44,259 nt of DNA from Myxococcales bacterium (GCA_012522445.1 JAAYKL010000089.1:1-44259), one strand, 5' to 3'. Shown: positions 17,090 through 27,974, counted from the stretch's first letter. Notes: generated by a model from the sequence alone, not told the origin. Made by a program: numbers and translations.

Positions 17090-19223
17090 TGGAAGCCTCG
17101 GTCTGTCCGAGCAATGCCGCCATAATTTGCCGGGCCGCATCGGGGATGACGGTGCCGGGGCCGAACACAAAGCGCGCCCCGTCTCGCAGCATGACGTCGA
17201 CGTCTTCGGGGGGAATCACGCCACCGGCGACGATGGCGATATCGCTGCGACCCAGGGCATCGAGTTCGGCGCGCAGGGCCCGCAGCAAGGTGAGGTGCCC
17301 GCCAGCCAGCGAGCTCATGCCCACCAGGTGCACGTCGTTTTCGACCGCCTGTCGCGCGGTCTCCGCCGGGGTTTGAAACAGCGGACCCACGTCGACATCG
17401 AAGCCCAGATCGGCGTAGGCCGTGGCCACCACACGGGCGCCGCGGTCGTGTCCATCCTGCCCCATCTTGGCGATGAGAATGCGCGGTCGCCGCCCTTCCC
17501 GCTCGATGAAAGCCGCCACTTGTGCTGCAATGTCCATCCACTCTCCTTTGCGTTGAAAGGCCTCGCGATACACCCCGGACACCGTTTGCACCGAGGCCTC
17601 GTGACGCCCGAAGACCCGCTCTAAGGCCGTAGATATTTCGCCCAGCGTGGCGTGAGCCCGGGCAGCATCCACCGCTAGGGCGAGCAAGTTGCCCGTACCC
17701 GAAGAGGCCGCGGAGGTCAACGCATCCAAGGCTTGGGCGACGACCTGGGCGTCGCGGTGTTGCTTGAGTTCGGCCAGCCGCGCCAATTGGGCTTCGCGCA
17801 CCTGGTGATTGTCCACCAGCAGGCTCTCGATGGGCGCCTCTTGGGCCAAGCGATGGCGGTTGAGGCCCACGATGACCTCGGCACCGGAGTCGATGGCCGC
17901 TTGCTTCCGCGCCGCCGCCGCTTCGATGCGCAGCTTGGGAATGCCCGACTCAATGGCCTTGGCCATGCCGCCCAGGGACTCGATTTCGCGCAGGTGCACC
18001 ATCGTTTCGGCGATGAGGGCGTCGGTGCGGGCCTCCAAATGATAGGACCCCGCCAGCGGATCGACCGTGGCGCAGATGCCGGTTTCGCTTTGCAGGTAGA
18101 GCTGCGTGTTGCGGGCGATGCGCGCTGAAAAGTCTGTGGGCAGCGCGATGGCTTCGTCGAGGGAGTTGGTGTGCAGCGACTGCGTGTGTCCCAAGACCGC
18201 GGCCAGGGCTTCGATGCAGGTGCGCGCGACGTTGTTGTACGGGTCTTGGGCCGTGAGGCTCCAACCCGAGGTTTGGGTGTGGGTGCGCAGCATCAACGAG
18301 CGCGGGTTTTGCGCGCCGAGCTGTCGGACCAACGACGCCCAGATGACGCGGGCCGCACGCAGCTTGGCCACCTCGGTCCAGAAGTCCATGCCCATGCCGA
18401 AGAAAAACGAAATGCGCGGGGCGAACGCGTCGACGTCGAGGCCCGCCGCCATGCCGCAGCGCAGGTATTCGAGACCGTCCGCCAGGGTGTAGGCCAGCTC
18501 GATGTCGGCCGAGGCACCGGCCTCTTGCATGTGGTAGCCCGACACCGAGATGCTGTTGAACCGCGGCATGTGCTCCCGGGTGAACCGCAGAATGTCGGCG
18601 ATGATGCGCATGGAGGGCGACGGCGGATAGATGTAAGTGTTGCGCACCATGTACTCTTTGAGGATGTCGTTTTGGATGGTCCCAGTGAGCTGTGACAGGG
18701 GCACGCCCTGCTCCTCGGCCGCCACGATGTAGAACGCCATGATGGGCAGCACCGCGCCGTTCATCGTCATGGAGACCGACATCTCGCCCAAGGGGATGCC
18801 GCCAAAGAGCACCCGCATGTCGAGGATGGAGTCCACCGCCACGCCGGCCTTGCCCACGTCGCTCAGCACGCGCTCGTGGTCGGAGTCGTAGCCGCGGTGG
18901 GTGGCCAGGTCGAAGGCGATGGAGAGGCCCTTCTGCCCCATGGCCAGGTTGCGCCGGTAAAAGGCGTTGCTCTCTTCGGCGGTGGAAAACCCCGCGTACT
19001 GGCGGATGGTCCAGGGGCGCGTGACGTACATGCTGGGATAGGGCCCGCCGAGATAAGGAGGCAGCCCAGCGGTGAAGGGCACGTGGGGCAGGTCCTGGAT
19101 GTCGGCAGCGTCGCGCCAGGGACGTTGCGCGGTGTTTTGCGGGGCATCAGTGGCGCCGGTGGCATCGACAGGGGACGCCAGGTCGCGGTGTGAGAGTTGG
19201 GTGAAATCGGGCAGCGCGCTCAT
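17082..19223 (-). CDS. mutB: Methylmalonyl-CoA mutase, large (catalytic) subunit
   Basis: This adenosylcobalamin enzyme interconverts methylmalonyl-CoA and succinyl-CoA. The 713-aa chain has the mutase TIM barrel (for example [19 protein letters not shown] split over the substrate channel, [30 protein letters not shown], and [12 protein letters not shown]). The C-terminal cobalamin domain has the base-off signature MGQDGHDRG (D590, H592, G595), followed by SSLAGGH and AGGVIP. AAGGAG lies six or seven bases before the ATG at 19223, and the start overlaps the small-subunit stop by four bases. Frame sequence upstream of 19223 belongs to the overlap. Its active form is a heterodimer with the neighbour. 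Confidence 0.97.
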   Translation of the reverse strand: MSALPDFTQLSHRDLASPVDATGATDAPQNTAQRPWRDAADIQDLPHVPFTAGLPPYLGGPYPSMYVTRPWTIRQYAGFSTAEESNAFYRRNLAMGQKGLSIAFDLATHRGYDSDHERVLSDVGKAGVAVDSILDMRVLFGGIPLGEMSVSMTMNGAVLPIMAFYIVAAEEQGVPLSQLTGTIQNDILKEYMVRNTYIYPPSPSMRIIADILRFTREHMPRFNSISVSGYHMQEAGASADIELAYTLADGLEYLRCGMAAGLDVDAFAPRISFFFGMGMDFWTEVAKLRAARVIWASLVRQLGAQNPRSLMLRTHTQTSGWSLTAQDPYNNVARTCIEALAAVLGHTQSLHTNSLDEAIALPTDFSARIARNTQLYLQSETGICATVDPLAGSYHLEARTDALIAETMVHLREIESLGGMAKAIESGIPKLRIEAAAARKQAAIDSGAEVIVGLNRHRLAQEAPIESLLVDNHQVREAQLARLAELKQHRDAQVVAQALDALTSAASSGTGNLLALAVDAARAHATLGEISTALERVFGRHEASVQTVSGVYREAFQRKGEWMDIAAQVAAFIEREGRRPRILIAKMGQDGHDRGARVVATAYADLGFDVDVGPLFQTPAETARQAVENDVHLVGMSSLAGGHLTLLRALRAELDALGRSDIAIVAGGVIPPEDVDVMLRDGARFVFGPGTVIPDAARQIMAALLGQTEASID

Positions 19224-21151
19224 GGCATCTCCTTGGCCGCATCGAGGTTCAGCAGGGCGCGCAGGGTTTGCGGCACATCGCAGCCCAGGTGAACAAAGGC
19301 ATCGACGCCGGCATCGCGGTACGCGGATTCGTGCGCACCGGGGCGACCGGCGATGACAACGCGGGTCTGGGGCAGCTCGCGTTTTATGTCGGGCACCACT
19401 TTCGCCGCCAATTGGGGATAGGCGTCGTCGGCGGAGCACAGCACCACCAGGTCGGCGGGGCGCTGCTGGCAGGCATCGCGCAAAGAGGCGATGTCATCGA
19501 AGACTGGGCTCTTGATGGCCTTGATGCCCGCGGTGGCAAAAAAGCCCTGGGCGAATTCGGCGCGCAACCGGTGAGCGTCCTTGGGCGCGGCATAAAGGGC
19601 CAAGAAGACCACGGGCGGCACCGGGCGTTGCTGCACTTCGCGGCGCAGGTTTTCGAAGTCATGGGAGAGTCGTATGGGGTACACCGGGACGATGGCATCG
19701 CAATCGGCGCAGGGCGCAGGGACCGCGGTGTCACCATCCGGATCATCTAACGGAGGCAGTGTCTCCGCAGCGGCGTACACGCTCACCCCGACGATGCCGT
19801 CTTGGCGCGTCGCCACCCGATCGCGGCGCTCGGCAGCGGTTCGGGCCACATCACGGGCTAGATCGCCGCTTTGCAGGGCGCGGGCAAAGCCCCCTGCCGC
19901 CTCCAGTTCTTGAAAGCGCTGCCAGGCGCGATCGGCGATCTCGTCGGTCAATGATTCGATGAGCCGTGCCCCACCCGTGGGATCGCCGGTGTCTGTGACC
20001 TTGGCTTCGGCGCTGAGCACCAACTGGATGTTGCGCGCAATGCGGCGCGCGTGGCCCGAGGACTGAGGCGACAGGGCGTCGTGGGGAACGGTTTCAATAC
20101 TTTGTGCGCCGCCGAGGACAGCGCTGAAGGCCGCAGTGGTGGTGCGCAAAATATTCGTGTGGGCGTCCAGCAGAGCGAAATGGCGCGTAGATACGACGGC
20201 GTGAACCATCGGGCGACAGGCCGCATCAGCCGCGCCAAAGGCCCGGCCCACGGCAGCGTACAGTTGGCGCAACGCGCGCAACGCCGCGATCGATATAAAG
20301 AAAGATGTGCCCACCGAAAACTGCAAGCCCACCGCCGACACCGCCGCATCCGCCGTCACGTCGCGCAGCCGCATGGCGCGGATGAGTTCGGCACTTTGGG
20401 ACAACAGCGCCGCTAGTTCATCGACGACGTGGGCACCGGCGTCGTGCCAGGGCGAAGCCGTGGCCATCAATGTGCGCAGCGCCCCTGGCGCCACAAACCC
20501 ATCGCGCAACCAGCGGGCGGCATCGTCGTAATGCGTCGTCATGTCGTTGGGCAGGGCACCGGTGCGCGCCGCCACATCGAAAAGAGAGGGCCCCGCACAA
20601 CCGCGCAATGCCGCAGGCGACGTGCCCGTGGCATCTAGGTGCGCGCGCAGCCAGGGCACAATTTGCGCCGCGTCACTTCCCATGTCGATCCACAAAAAGA
20701 CTTCATCTAAGGGAATGTCGGTCAGCAACTGCGCCACATCGGCGGCTCCGCGCACCGGCAAGCGTCCCGGCCCCACACCCAGCCGCAACACCAGCGCATC
20801 GGCGCCACCTTCGAGATCATCGCGCAGCATGCGATTGGCGGCCTCCGGGGTTGTCGCGGTGGGGCTCACGGACACGCGCCAGCCAGGCTGCGCATCGCTG
20901 CCCCGGCGAAAGGGGAAATGCCCCGGCGGCGCATCGTGAACCGCCTCTGCCAGGGCCGCAGCATCGAAGGGATAAATGGGTTCCACGGGGATGTTTCCGC
21001 AAGCTGCGGAGGAGAGGTGTGCCAAGGAAGGGCGTTTGAGGCTCTCCAATGCCGCGCGTTGCCAGTCGTCAAACGCGGGCACGTCAAACTGGCGCAACCC
21101 CGCGGGGTCTTGAGAATCATTGCTCATTGTGGGTGATGCTTCGTCTTTCAT
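19220..21151 (-). CDS. mutA: Methylmalonyl-CoA mutase, small (non-catalytic) subunit
   Basis: The 643-aa protein is homologous to the large subunit but lacks the DxHxxG cobalamin motif; the equivalent C-terminal region reads [15 protein letters not shown]. That is the expected state for the structural subunit of the heterodimeric mutase. Barrel remnants include [18 protein letters not shown] and [19 protein letters not shown]. The start is taken as ATG 21151 (MKDEASPT), preceded by AAAAGGCGCC. A second ATG at 21127 is possible. It lies 85 bases after the kinase gene, and a TATAAA at about 21164 (minus strand) might serve as a promoter -10. It is coupled to mutB downstream. Confidence 0.93.
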   Translation of the reverse strand: MKDEASPTMSNDSQDPAGLRQFDVPAFDDWQRAALESLKRPSLAHLSSAACGNIPVEPIYPFDAAALAEAVHDAPPGHFPFRRGSDAQPGWRVSVSPTATTPEAANRMLRDDLEGGADALVLRLGVGPGRLPVRGAADVAQLLTDIPLDEVFLWIDMGSDAAQIVPWLRAHLDATGTSPAALRGCAGPSLFDVAARTGALPNDMTTHYDDAARWLRDGFVAPGALRTLMATASPWHDAGAHVVDELAALLSQSAELIRAMRLRDVTADAAVSAVGLQFSVGTSFFISIAALRALRQLYAAVGRAFGAADAACRPMVHAVVSTRHFALLDAHTNILRTTTAAFSAVLGGAQSIETVPHDALSPQSSGHARRIARNIQLVLSAEAKVTDTGDPTGGARLIESLTDEIADRAWQRFQELEAAGGFARALQSGDLARDVARTAAERRDRVATRQDGIVGVSVYAAAETLPPLDDPDGDTAVPAPCADCDAIVPVYPIRLSHDFENLRREVQQRPVPPVVFLALYAAPKDAHRLRAEFAQGFFATAGIKAIKSPVFDDIASLRDACQQRPADLVVLCSADDAYPQLAAKVVPDIKRELPQTRVVIAGRPGAHESAYRDAGVDAFVHLGCDVPQTLRALLNLDAAKEMP

Positions 21152-21236
21152 GGCGCCTTTTATACAGGCAAACGATGACAAAGACTTGCCATTTTTGGCG
21201 CCGACAACGACCGCGCAACCGCACACCGCCGTTGCA

Positions 21237-22799
21237 TCAATACTTTTTGCTGAGCCCCAAGGCGCGATCCATGGCGAGGACGGCATTGACAGCGGAGTCC
21301 GGGCGGTCTTCGGGCTTCTTGGCCAACATGGTCAACAAAATCCGCTCGGCGTCTTCGTTGAAAGGCAGGTCGGGTTTAAAGTGGCGGATGGGCGGCGCCG
21401 CGTCGCGAATGCGTTTGATCAGGGCCTGGGCCACATTGCTGTCGTCGAAGGGCACCTGTCCGGTGAGCAGGCGGTAGAGCATCATGGCAAAGCTAAAAAT
21501 GTCGGTGCGGTGATCCACCGGCAACCCCTGCCCCTGCTCCGGGGAAATGTACTTGATGGTGCCCACGACGATGCCCTCCATGGTGATGCGGGGGCCACCG
21601 ATGGCTGCGGGCCCCACGGCAAAACCGAAGTCGGACAACTTGGGAATGACGAGCCCGTCGCTGGTGCGGTGCAGCAGGACGTTGCCCGGCTTCAAATCGC
21701 GGTGGATAACCCCCATGGCGTGGGCCGCCGCCAAACCCGCCGCAATGCCACGCGCGTACGACATGACCTCTTCGAGGGGCAGCGTACCGCCACGCGCTTC
21801 CAGCACTTCGTCTAGCGGCTGGCCATCTACCAGCTCCATGGCCATGAAGGTGATGTCGCGGGTATCGACGCCGAAGTCGAACACCGAGACGACGTTGAGG
21901 TGCTGCACCGCGCTCGCCAGCTTGGCCTCGCGCAAAAAACGCGCCGCTTGCTCCTGGTTGGCCATCACTTCATCGTGGGGGACTTTGACGGCGCACTGGC
22001 GGTTCATCAGCAAGTGGTCGGCGCGGTAAATGGTGGCCTGTCCGCCCTGCCCCAACTCTTCGATGATGCGCAGGCGCTCTCCCACGATGCGCCCCACCAA
22101 GTGTTGGGTGCCCTGGCTGGCCCGGCGCAACCAGGCGGGAAAGCGGTTGCGCACCATGTCGACGGTGCGGGTAACGGCGTTTTTAAAGTCTTTGATGGCG
22201 ATGTTTTTGTCGAGGGTGATGCACGCCGACAGCGCCTTGGGCAACTTGGGATGGGCCGCCACAAAGCGCTTCACATCGGTGAAGAGCACGAATTGCAAGT
22301 AGTCGCGCTCGGCAGAGAGAGACTCGACCAAACCAGCGAGCTCATCGACATCGAAGAGGTAGGGATCGACGAACACAATTTTGATGTTTTCGCGGGCGAT
22401 GAGCCCCTCGACTTCGTGCAGGTTTCGCTGCTCGATCACATTGGCGACACTTGGGGTTTCGCGCAGCACGCGATTGAGCAATGCGCGGATTAAGGCGTCG
22501 CTGTCGATGGTCAGCACGTTGAGCAGCAAGGATCGTTTTAGCGCGTCGGAGAGCAGATCGTTTTGTTGTAAGAAGCCGATGCCGCCCGCAGTTAGCCCCA
22601 TGAACAGCGCGTCGCGATTGAGGGGGTTGTCGTCGGGATCGAAGATGGTGGCCAGGTGCTTCACCCAGGCGTTGATCATTTCGGCGTCGTTTGAAGGCAC
22701 GTCGACACCGGCTTGGCGCAACTCGCTGGCGATCATGTCGCGGGTAAAGGCACGGGCGATGAGGCGCAACACCTGGGGGGTCACCACAAAGTTAGACAT
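21237..22799 (-). CDS. Ser/Thr protein kinase with N-terminal receiver-like domain
   Basis: The 520-aa protein has two parts. Residues about 240-510 are a Hanks-type kinase: Gly loop GQGGQATIY (250-258), K272 in CAVKVPHD, E291, catalytic loop HRDLKPGN (366-373), DFG (390-392) and ISPEQ. Residues about 95-215 look like a response-regulator receiver: LTIDSDALIR, a strand with D145 in IVFVDPYLF, FVLFTD, and a lysine in LDKNIAIKDF. The first 90 residues are helical and unrecognised. There is no membrane segment, so it is probably cytoplasmic. The start is fixed by AGGAGGA seven bases before ATG 22799. It lies between gspN and the mutase genes and may regulate either unit. Confidence 0.93.
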   Translation of the reverse strand: MSNFVVTPQVLRLIARAFTRDMIASELRQAGVDVPSNDAEMINAWVKHLATIFDPDDNPLNRDALFMGLTAGGIGFLQQNDLLSDALKRSLLLNVLTIDSDALIRALLNRVLRETPSVANVIEQRNLHEVEGLIARENIKIVFVDPYLFDVDELAGLVESLSAERDYLQFVLFTDVKRFVAAHPKLPKALSACITLDKNIAIKDFKNAVTRTVDMVRNRFPAWLRRASQGTQHLVGRIVGERLRIIEELGQGGQATIYRADHLLMNRQCAVKVPHDEVMANQEQAARFLREAKLASAVQHLNVVSVFDFGVDTRDITFMAMELVDGQPLDEVLEARGGTLPLEEVMSYARGIAAGLAAAHAMGVIHRDLKPGNVLLHRTSDGLVIPKLSDFGFAVGPAAIGGPRITMEGIVVGTIKYISPEQGQGLPVDHRTDIFSFAMMLYRLLTGQVPFDDSNVAQALIKRIRDAAPPIRHFKPDLPFNEDAERILLTMLAKKPEDRPDSAVNAVLAMDRALGLSKKY

Positions 22800-22862
22800 G
22801 CTCGTCCTCCTGGCTGCGTGGCCACAAAATGGCCCAGCACCGGTGTGCCAATGCACAAATCC

Positions 22863-22871
22863 ATTATCGCA
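22863..22871 (-). promoter_or_regulatory. Candidate extended -10 promoter for the kinase gene
   Basis: TGCGATAAT on the minus strand fits an extended -10 element (TGN plus a hexamer matching TATAAT at five of six). It lies in the 195-base gap between gspN and the kinase, the largest gap of the leftward run. No good -35 is seen at 17 bases, so support is limited. If used, the kinase and mutase genes could be transcribed apart from the T2SS genes. Confidence 0.3.
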
Positions 22872-22994
22872 AACTGTAACAACAATCCCGGGGGCTTCCA
22901 ATGGAATCCGTCATGCGGGCGGTGAATGTGTTGCCGCATCCAGGCAGCCGGTGCGATGCCGACAATGAACGCGCTGTCGCCAACAGCCGCTTCC

Positions 22995-24500
22995 CTACAT
23001 CGCCTCGGCGCTTCCCTCTTCTGCGGTCTCGGCCGGGACCTCGGTCGGGACCTCGGCTGCGGCGTCAGGGGGCGGGGTTTCGGCCTCTTGGGCCACCTCT
23101 GCCATATTGCGGTTGTGCCCTTGAGCCCCCGGAGGTTCATCGACGGGTGCGGGCGCTGGCCGCGGCTGGTTCATGCGGCGAAACGGACCCGTGGGGGCAT
23201 CGTCATCGGCGCTGACATTGGCGCGTTGCCGCACATTGGGCCCCATGGGTGCCGGACCGCGCGAGGCCGATGCGGGTTTGTCGTCTTGTGCGCCAGCGTT
23301 ATCGCGGGAGGGAAACACCCGCCTCTCGGGACGGGGTGACGCATCGTCGGTGCGCTCAGGGGACACCCGCCGCGGCGCGATAAACATCTTTGACGGGCGA
23401 AAGCGCGCCTGTCCGACACGGCCGCGATAGGCGAAGCCAAAAAAGCCATCGTTGCGTTTCCCCCGAGAGATGGAGGGCACGGTATCCATCAGCGACACCA
23501 GGGTTTGCGCGCTCGCGCTCTTGCTCTTGTAGGCGTCGAGCATCCTGAATTTGAAGTACAGGTTCGCCATAGAGAGGCGGAATGGATCCATAAAGTCGAA
23601 GTTGCCCTCTAGCGAGAAGTCGAGGTCCGGCGACTTGAATCTGCGCGTTTCGAACATGGCGGTGCCCGCGTCGATCTCGACATGCAGATCCAAGGCGTCG
23701 AACACAACGGCGTCGACCGTCATCGGATCCATCCCCTCCATCACGGCAACCTTCACCTTGCCGCGCCCCAGAGAGCCCTCGGTGATGCGCACATCCATGC
23801 GCCCGTTGGCGTCCTGGAACAAACCGGTGGCCGAGTCGAGTTGGAAGTCGAAGTCCAACTGGCCATAGATGGGCATGGGCAGGAGGGAGCGGAAATCCAC
23901 CAAGCTCCCCAGCGACACCTCTGTCATCTGCAGCGAAAAATGCAGCGGCCCCTTCTTGGCTTCGGCGGGGCTGTCAGCGGACTGTTTGCCAGTGTCCGCA
24001 GATTTGTTGCGACGCCGCGTAGAGACGTCATCTACATAGCGAAAGCGCACATCGCCGCCCGCCAACCGCATCTTGGCCGAGACGTCGATGCGATTGCGCA
24101 ACAAGGCCCCAAAGCCCACTGAGACCAGGGCCTCGTCGATGTGGTAGCCCGGCGCAGGACCAGCCGAAGCCGCTTCGTCATCGTTCGGCGCCGCATCGCC
24201 ATTTTTCGATGCGTCGTCCTTGGCCGCGCTCGTAGGTGCGGCGGTTGCGCTGCCTTGGGTTTTGGCATTTTTGGTGGGCCCGCTGATGCGCACCATCTCC
24301 AGGCGCAACTTGCCCAGGGGTGTCAATGACATATCGCCGATGCGCACCTCGCGGCCCAGGGTTTCGGAGAGCGTTTGTTCCACCGAAGGAATGAAGCGTT
24401 CCGCCGGAAAGGTCAGCGCCAAGAACATGAAAAAGAACGCGATGAACAACACCACCAAGGCGGTGATGTACAAAATTTTCTTTACAGTAGGAGACAGCAT
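22995..24500 (-). CDS. gspN: Type II secretion system protein GspN-like
   Basis: The 501-aa protein has one N-terminal membrane helix (ILYITALVVLFIAFFFMFL) and a periplasmic body with the GspN pattern: TFPAERFIPSVEQTLSETLGREVRIG, repeated beta-strand segments and MDVRITEGSLG. GspN is an accessory inner-membrane T2SS component. Two low-complexity inserts are seen: an Ala/Lys/Asp-rich stretch at about 80-115 and a long disordered C-terminal region (about 380-501) rich in Pro, Arg and Ala. The start ATG 24500 shares one base with the gspM stop, and GGAGG lies six bases upstream. TTG 24503 is less likely. Confidence 0.8.
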   Translation of the reverse strand: MLSPTVKKILYITALVVLFIAFFFMFLALTFPAERFIPSVEQTLSETLGREVRIGDMSLTPLGKLRLEMVRISGPTKNAKTQGSATAAPTSAAKDDASKNGDAAPNDDEAASAGPAPGYHIDEALVSVGFGALLRNRIDVSAKMRLAGGDVRFRYVDDVSTRRRNKSADTGKQSADSPAEAKKGPLHFSLQMTEVSLGSLVDFRSLLPMPIYGQLDFDFQLDSATGLFQDANGRMDVRITEGSLGRGKVKVAVMEGMDPMTVDAVVFDALDLHVEIDAGTAMFETRRFKSPDLDFSLEGNFDFMDPFRLSMANLYFKFRMLDAYKSKSASAQTLVSLMDTVPSISRGKRNDGFFGFAYRGRVGQARFRPSKMFIAPRRVSPERTDDASPRPERRVFPSRDNAGAQDDKPASASRGPAPMGPNVRQRANVSADDDAPTGPFRRMNQPRPAPAPVDEPPGAQGHNRNMAEVAQEAETPPPDAAAEVPTEVPAETAEEGSAEAM

Positions 24501-25075
24501 CAACGACCTCCTCGGGAGCCCTGGGCCGCATCGTCACGCCCCGTGCGCTCGTAAGTAGAGATGGTCATTTTGGTGGTGTGGTACGGCTTTCCGCGCCGCG
24601 CGCGCCGCACCTCGAGTTTGGTGATGGCAATGGGAAAGCGCGTGCGATTGGAGCTCAGTTCTTCCATAAAGCGCACCAGCGGCACGAGCTCGACTTCGGC
24701 GAAGTTCAATTCCATCGAGCGCTCCAACCACCCCCCCGGATAATTTTGATCGGGCATCTCCTTGGTGTCTGGCTCGGAGATTTTCACCTTTTGCACCACG
24801 TTGTCGATGAGGGTTCGCAAGGGCTTGGGGGCGTCGAGTTGGTTGAGCTGTTTCTCGGCATCGCGCTTGGCGTAGTATTCGCCTTCCTTTTCGCGCAGCA
24901 GCTTCAAGGCGCCCTGGCTCTGCGTGACGCGCTCTTGGCTGCGGACGATGGAGCTGTCCACCAGGTAATCGATCACAAAGACGATGAACAAGAGCGTGAT
25001 GGAGATCATCAACAGCGCCAGGCGCTTCTCCCTGGGGGTCATGCCCGCGAGCAAATTGTGAATCATCGAAGACAT
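24500..25075 (-). CDS. gspM: Type II secretion system protein GspM
   Basis: GspM (191 aa) is a small inner-membrane assembly protein that partners GspL. A cytoplasmic N-terminus with MTPREKRL is followed by a single membrane helix (LALLMISITLLFIVFVIDYL), a coiled-coil-like region (SQERVTQSQGALKLLREKE) and a periplasmic ferredoxin-like fold ending in a basic segment. The start at 25075 has GGGAG seven bases before it. It sits between gspL (34-base gap) and gspN (overlap), the usual order. Confidence 0.88.
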   Translation of the reverse strand: MSSMIHNLLAGMTPREKRLALLMISITLLFIVFVIDYLVDSSIVRSQERVTQSQGALKLLREKEGEYYAKRDAEKQLNQLDAPKPLRTLIDNVVQKVKISEPDTKEMPDQNYPGGWLERSMELNFAEVELVPLVRFMEELSSNRTRFPIAITKLEVRRARRGKPYHTTKMTISTYERTGRDDAAQGSRGGR

Positions 25076-25109
25076 CGTCGTACTCCCGCGTTACAGTTCT
25101 CGGCATTCT

Positions 25110-26672
25110 TCAAGGACATCGGCTGTCGATCTCCATATCGTATTTTTGGCGGTTCCCCACGTTTTGCACGCGCGGAATGCGAAAGGTGACAAAGCACTCG
25201 CTGTATTCGGCGAGCCGCTGTTTGATGAAGTCGGTGGGAGACAGGTCGTCGTCGCCATCCGTGTCGCCCGCATCCGAGACAACGGTGTTGTTCACCTCTC
25301 CGCGCATTTTGATTTTGCGCGGCTTGATGTCGAGCAGGTCGAGATCGTGCGCCACCGACTCGGGGATGCGGTGGGAGAGCTCCACCAAAATATCGTAGGC
25401 GTCCTTGGTGGGCACCGGCATGCGCGTATCCACCGACGGGTTGAGGCGGGCGGCGATGGTCTCGGCATTGACCAGCTCTTCGCCGAGAACGCGCTTCGTC
25501 TCTGCACGCACCTGGGCTTCGATGGCAGCCACGTCGTGCTCCACCGTCATGTAGCGCGTCACCGCCGAAAACACCCACGCACCCAGCAGCAGCAGCACCG
25601 CCACCAAGGCCCAGATCAGCTTTCGCTGCAGCGCCTCGCTGTCGCCTTTAAACGCAAACTCTCCACGCCGCAGGTTGAAGCGCCGGGACCGGTGAATCTC
25701 TTCGGAGCGGGCCAACGACAGCGCCAGCACAAACTCTTGCGCCCGCATCTCCCCATGGTTCACGCCCAGCTTTTCGAAGGCCGTCGGCGCGTTGTACACC
25801 TCGACAGACATCGATAACGCTTGGGACAAAAACAGCGCCAACCCGGGCATCTGGCTGCTGCCGCCGCACAGAATGGCCGACGTCACCGGCTGACCGCCCA
25901 CCGCCGCGTATCCGGCCAGGGTTTGCTGTATCTCTCGCACCAAGGGCTGCATGGCGCCCTGCAAAATCTCGCCGACGCGACCGGTCATGCCGTCGCGGTG
26001 TTTGAGCACCTCGGCATCCGCCAACGCGATATTTCCCTCCTGGGCCAGGTAGGCGGTGAACGACTTTCCGCCCCGCAAAAAGGTGCGACCGGTTCGCTGG
26101 GAATCGCCGACGACCGCCATGGTGGTTCGGACATGCCCAATATCGATGATGAGCGTGGGTGCCGTGACTTCTTTATCGAAAAACTCCCCCAACATCCAAT
26201 GGGCCACGGAGATGCTCCGGGGTTCAATTTCCTCTTGTGCCAAAGCGTCGAGCTGGGGGCGAATGCGATCCACCCGCGCCACCATGGCCAGCCACTGCAT
26301 CTCGTCGCCCTTCTTCACCTGCGGGATGGCGTGAAACACCGCGTCCTCAATATCGAAGGGGAGCTGTTCATCCAGCTCGTAATGGATCACTTGGTCGGCG
26401 CGGCGGCCGATATTGGACGGCAGTGACAAGCGGTGCACCGAGACCGCATCTCCGGGCAGCGCCGTGAACACCGACGCATCGGCGGTTCCCAGGCGCGAGA
26501 GCAGCCGACCCGCGGCCTGCGCCATACACTCCTCCAGCGGGGTTCCCGCCTCGTCTCCGGTCACAGGTTCTTTGTCGCACTTGAGTATCTCTGCACCGCG
26601 CAACCCCATGCGGACCACCACCGCCTTGATGCTGCTGCTACCCAAATCGAGACCGATAACTTTTTGTGCCAT
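25110..26672 (-). CDS. gspL: Type II secretion system protein GspL (PilM-like ATPase-fold plus membrane anchor)
   Basis: The 520-aa protein starts with an actin-like (ASKHA) fold, GLDLGSSSIKAVVV, with later segments IIDIGHVRTTMAVV and CGGSSQMPGL. A membrane helix follows at about 355-375 (LIWALVAVLLLLGAWVF), then a periplasmic ferredoxin-like domain with an acidic insert DTDGDDD. GspL recruits the GspE ATPase on the cytoplasmic side and binds GspM in the periplasm. The cytoplasmic part resembles PilM, as often in delta-type systems. It starts three bases after the gspK stop. Confidence 0.88.
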   Translation of the reverse strand: MAQKVIGLDLGSSSIKAVVVRMGLRGAEILKCDKEPVTGDEAGTPLEECMAQAAGRLLSRLGTADASVFTALPGDAVSVHRLSLPSNIGRRADQVIHYELDEQLPFDIEDAVFHAIPQVKKGDEMQWLAMVARVDRIRPQLDALAQEEIEPRSISVAHWMLGEFFDKEVTAPTLIIDIGHVRTTMAVVGDSQRTGRTFLRGGKSFTAYLAQEGNIALADAEVLKHRDGMTGRVGEILQGAMQPLVREIQQTLAGYAAVGGQPVTSAILCGGSSQMPGLALFLSQALSMSVEVYNAPTAFEKLGVNHGEMRAQEFVLALSLARSEEIHRSRRFNLRRGEFAFKGDSEALQRKLIWALVAVLLLLGAWVFSAVTRYMTVEHDVAAIEAQVRAETKRVLGEELVNAETIAARLNPSVDTRMPVPTKDAYDILVELSHRIPESVAHDLDLLDIKPRKIKMRGEVNNTVVSDAGDTDGDDDLSPTDFIKQRLAEYSECFVTFRIPRVQNVGNRQKYDMEIDSRCP

Positions 26673-26675
26673 TTG

Positions 26676-27974
26676 CTATTCCATTCTCCAGTAAAGAACC
26701 TTGCCGCCGGCCAGCATGATTTTCTTTTGCGGGTCCAGCATATCCGGATCTCGCGGGTTGGCGTGTACCACCGCATGAATGCGTTTCACCGCGTTGCCGA
26801 CCTCGCCTTCGGCATAGATCGAAAACACTTCGCTTTGCGTGGCGAGAAATGTCCGGGCTTCATTTTTGGCCTGCCTCGACATCGGCAATCCCACCAGCGC
26901 CACCTCGCCGCTCATGGCCATCATCATCGCCAGCATGGGATCAGAGCTGGGGTCCGAAATCATATTGAGAAAACTGCCCACGTCCTCGGCGGGGATAAAC
27001 GTACGTATCGTTAAAAATTGCTGCAACAAAAACATCACGTTCCACTGCGTGGTCAAGTCGAGGCAAGGGTTTTGTCCCGTGGCTTCGTCCTTGGCCAGTT
27101 GGCACAGCGTGGCGAGCAGCACCTGCGAGTTGGCGGTGTTGATGTTGACCTTGCCCGTTCCCCAAACCGTCATGACACGGCTGTCTGGGTTCTCCGGGTT
27201 CGGCTCCACAAAGGCCGACCAGAAATCATCGCCGATGCCGTGGAGCAAGAAGAGCTCCTGCAGGCTGTCGAAGGGCGCGTTTTTGCGGCGATAGGATGGC
27301 GTCAAGTGCGCGTAGTAGTTTTCTTCTCCCGCCGCCCCGCCCAGTTTGTCTTGGTCGGGATCGGACCAATCAAAGATTTCTCCGATGACGTCTTCGCGCT
27401 CAATTGAATCTCCCTCAGGGGTGTGGCGAAACAGTTCGTCATAAATCGGCGACTCCACCAGGGTCATCAGGCTCGCCAGGGTCGCATCGCGGCGCGCGGG
27501 TTGCGTCAAAGTGCCGACGTTCAGGTTAAATTTGCTCTCCTCGTCGACGATGGTCACCGAGAACGACTGCCCCTCTTTTAGCCCCAAGCCTTCGGCCGTG
27601 CTGAAGTTGATGTTGGCCATCTCGCGCTCTAGGCCCCCGCGCTGTTCGTCGTCGTCTAGGGGCTGGCCGTCATCGCCGATGGGCACCAAGAAGGGATCCA
27701 AGAGCATGTCGGCGAACTTCCAAAAGGGATAAGAGCCGATGGACTGCAACACCGGAGTGCCCTGCAACGAGAGCAAGAGGCGGCTCAGGTTCACCCCAGA
27801 GCGCGCCAGGTACTCGGCCTGAACCCCGTCGCGGTGCTGGAAGGCCGCCGCCAAGTACACCTCGTTGGTTTCGATGAATTCCACCGTCATCGCCGAGAGA
27901 ATCGTCAGCGTAATGAGCACCACCAAGAGGGCCATGCCGCGTTGCAATCGCTTTTTGTCGGCGTTTCTTTTCAT
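26676..27974 (-). CDS. gspK: Type II secretion minor pseudopilin GspK
   Basis: GspK (432 aa) caps the pseudopilus tip. The N-terminus has a prepilin leader ending RG, then MALLVVLITLTIL. Position +5 is Val instead of the usual Glu, as is normal for GspK, the one pseudopilin lacking it. The periplasmic part includes the helix-hairpin-helix style insert NINTANSQVLLATL common to GspK. At 432 aa it is larger than many homologues. It starts one base after the gspJ stop and is followed by gspL after three bases. Confidence 0.92.
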   Translation of the reverse strand: MKRNADKKRLQRGMALLVVLITLTILSAMTVEFIETNEVYLAAAFQHRDGVQAEYLARSGVNLSRLLLSLQGTPVLQSIGSYPFWKFADMLLDPFLVPIGDDGQPLDDDEQRGGLEREMANINFSTAEGLGLKEGQSFSVTIVDEESKFNLNVGTLTQPARRDATLASLMTLVESPIYDELFRHTPEGDSIEREDVIGEIFDWSDPDQDKLGGAAGEENYYAHLTPSYRRKNAPFDSLQELFLLHGIGDDFWSAFVEPNPENPDSRVMTVWGTGKVNINTANSQVLLATLCQLAKDEATGQNPCLDLTTQWNVMFLLQQFLTIRTFIPAEDVGSFLNMISDPSSDPMLAMMMAMSGEVALVGLPMSRQAKNEARTFLATQSEVFSIYAEGEVGNAVKRIHAVVHANPRDPDMLDPQKKIMLAGGKVLYWRME

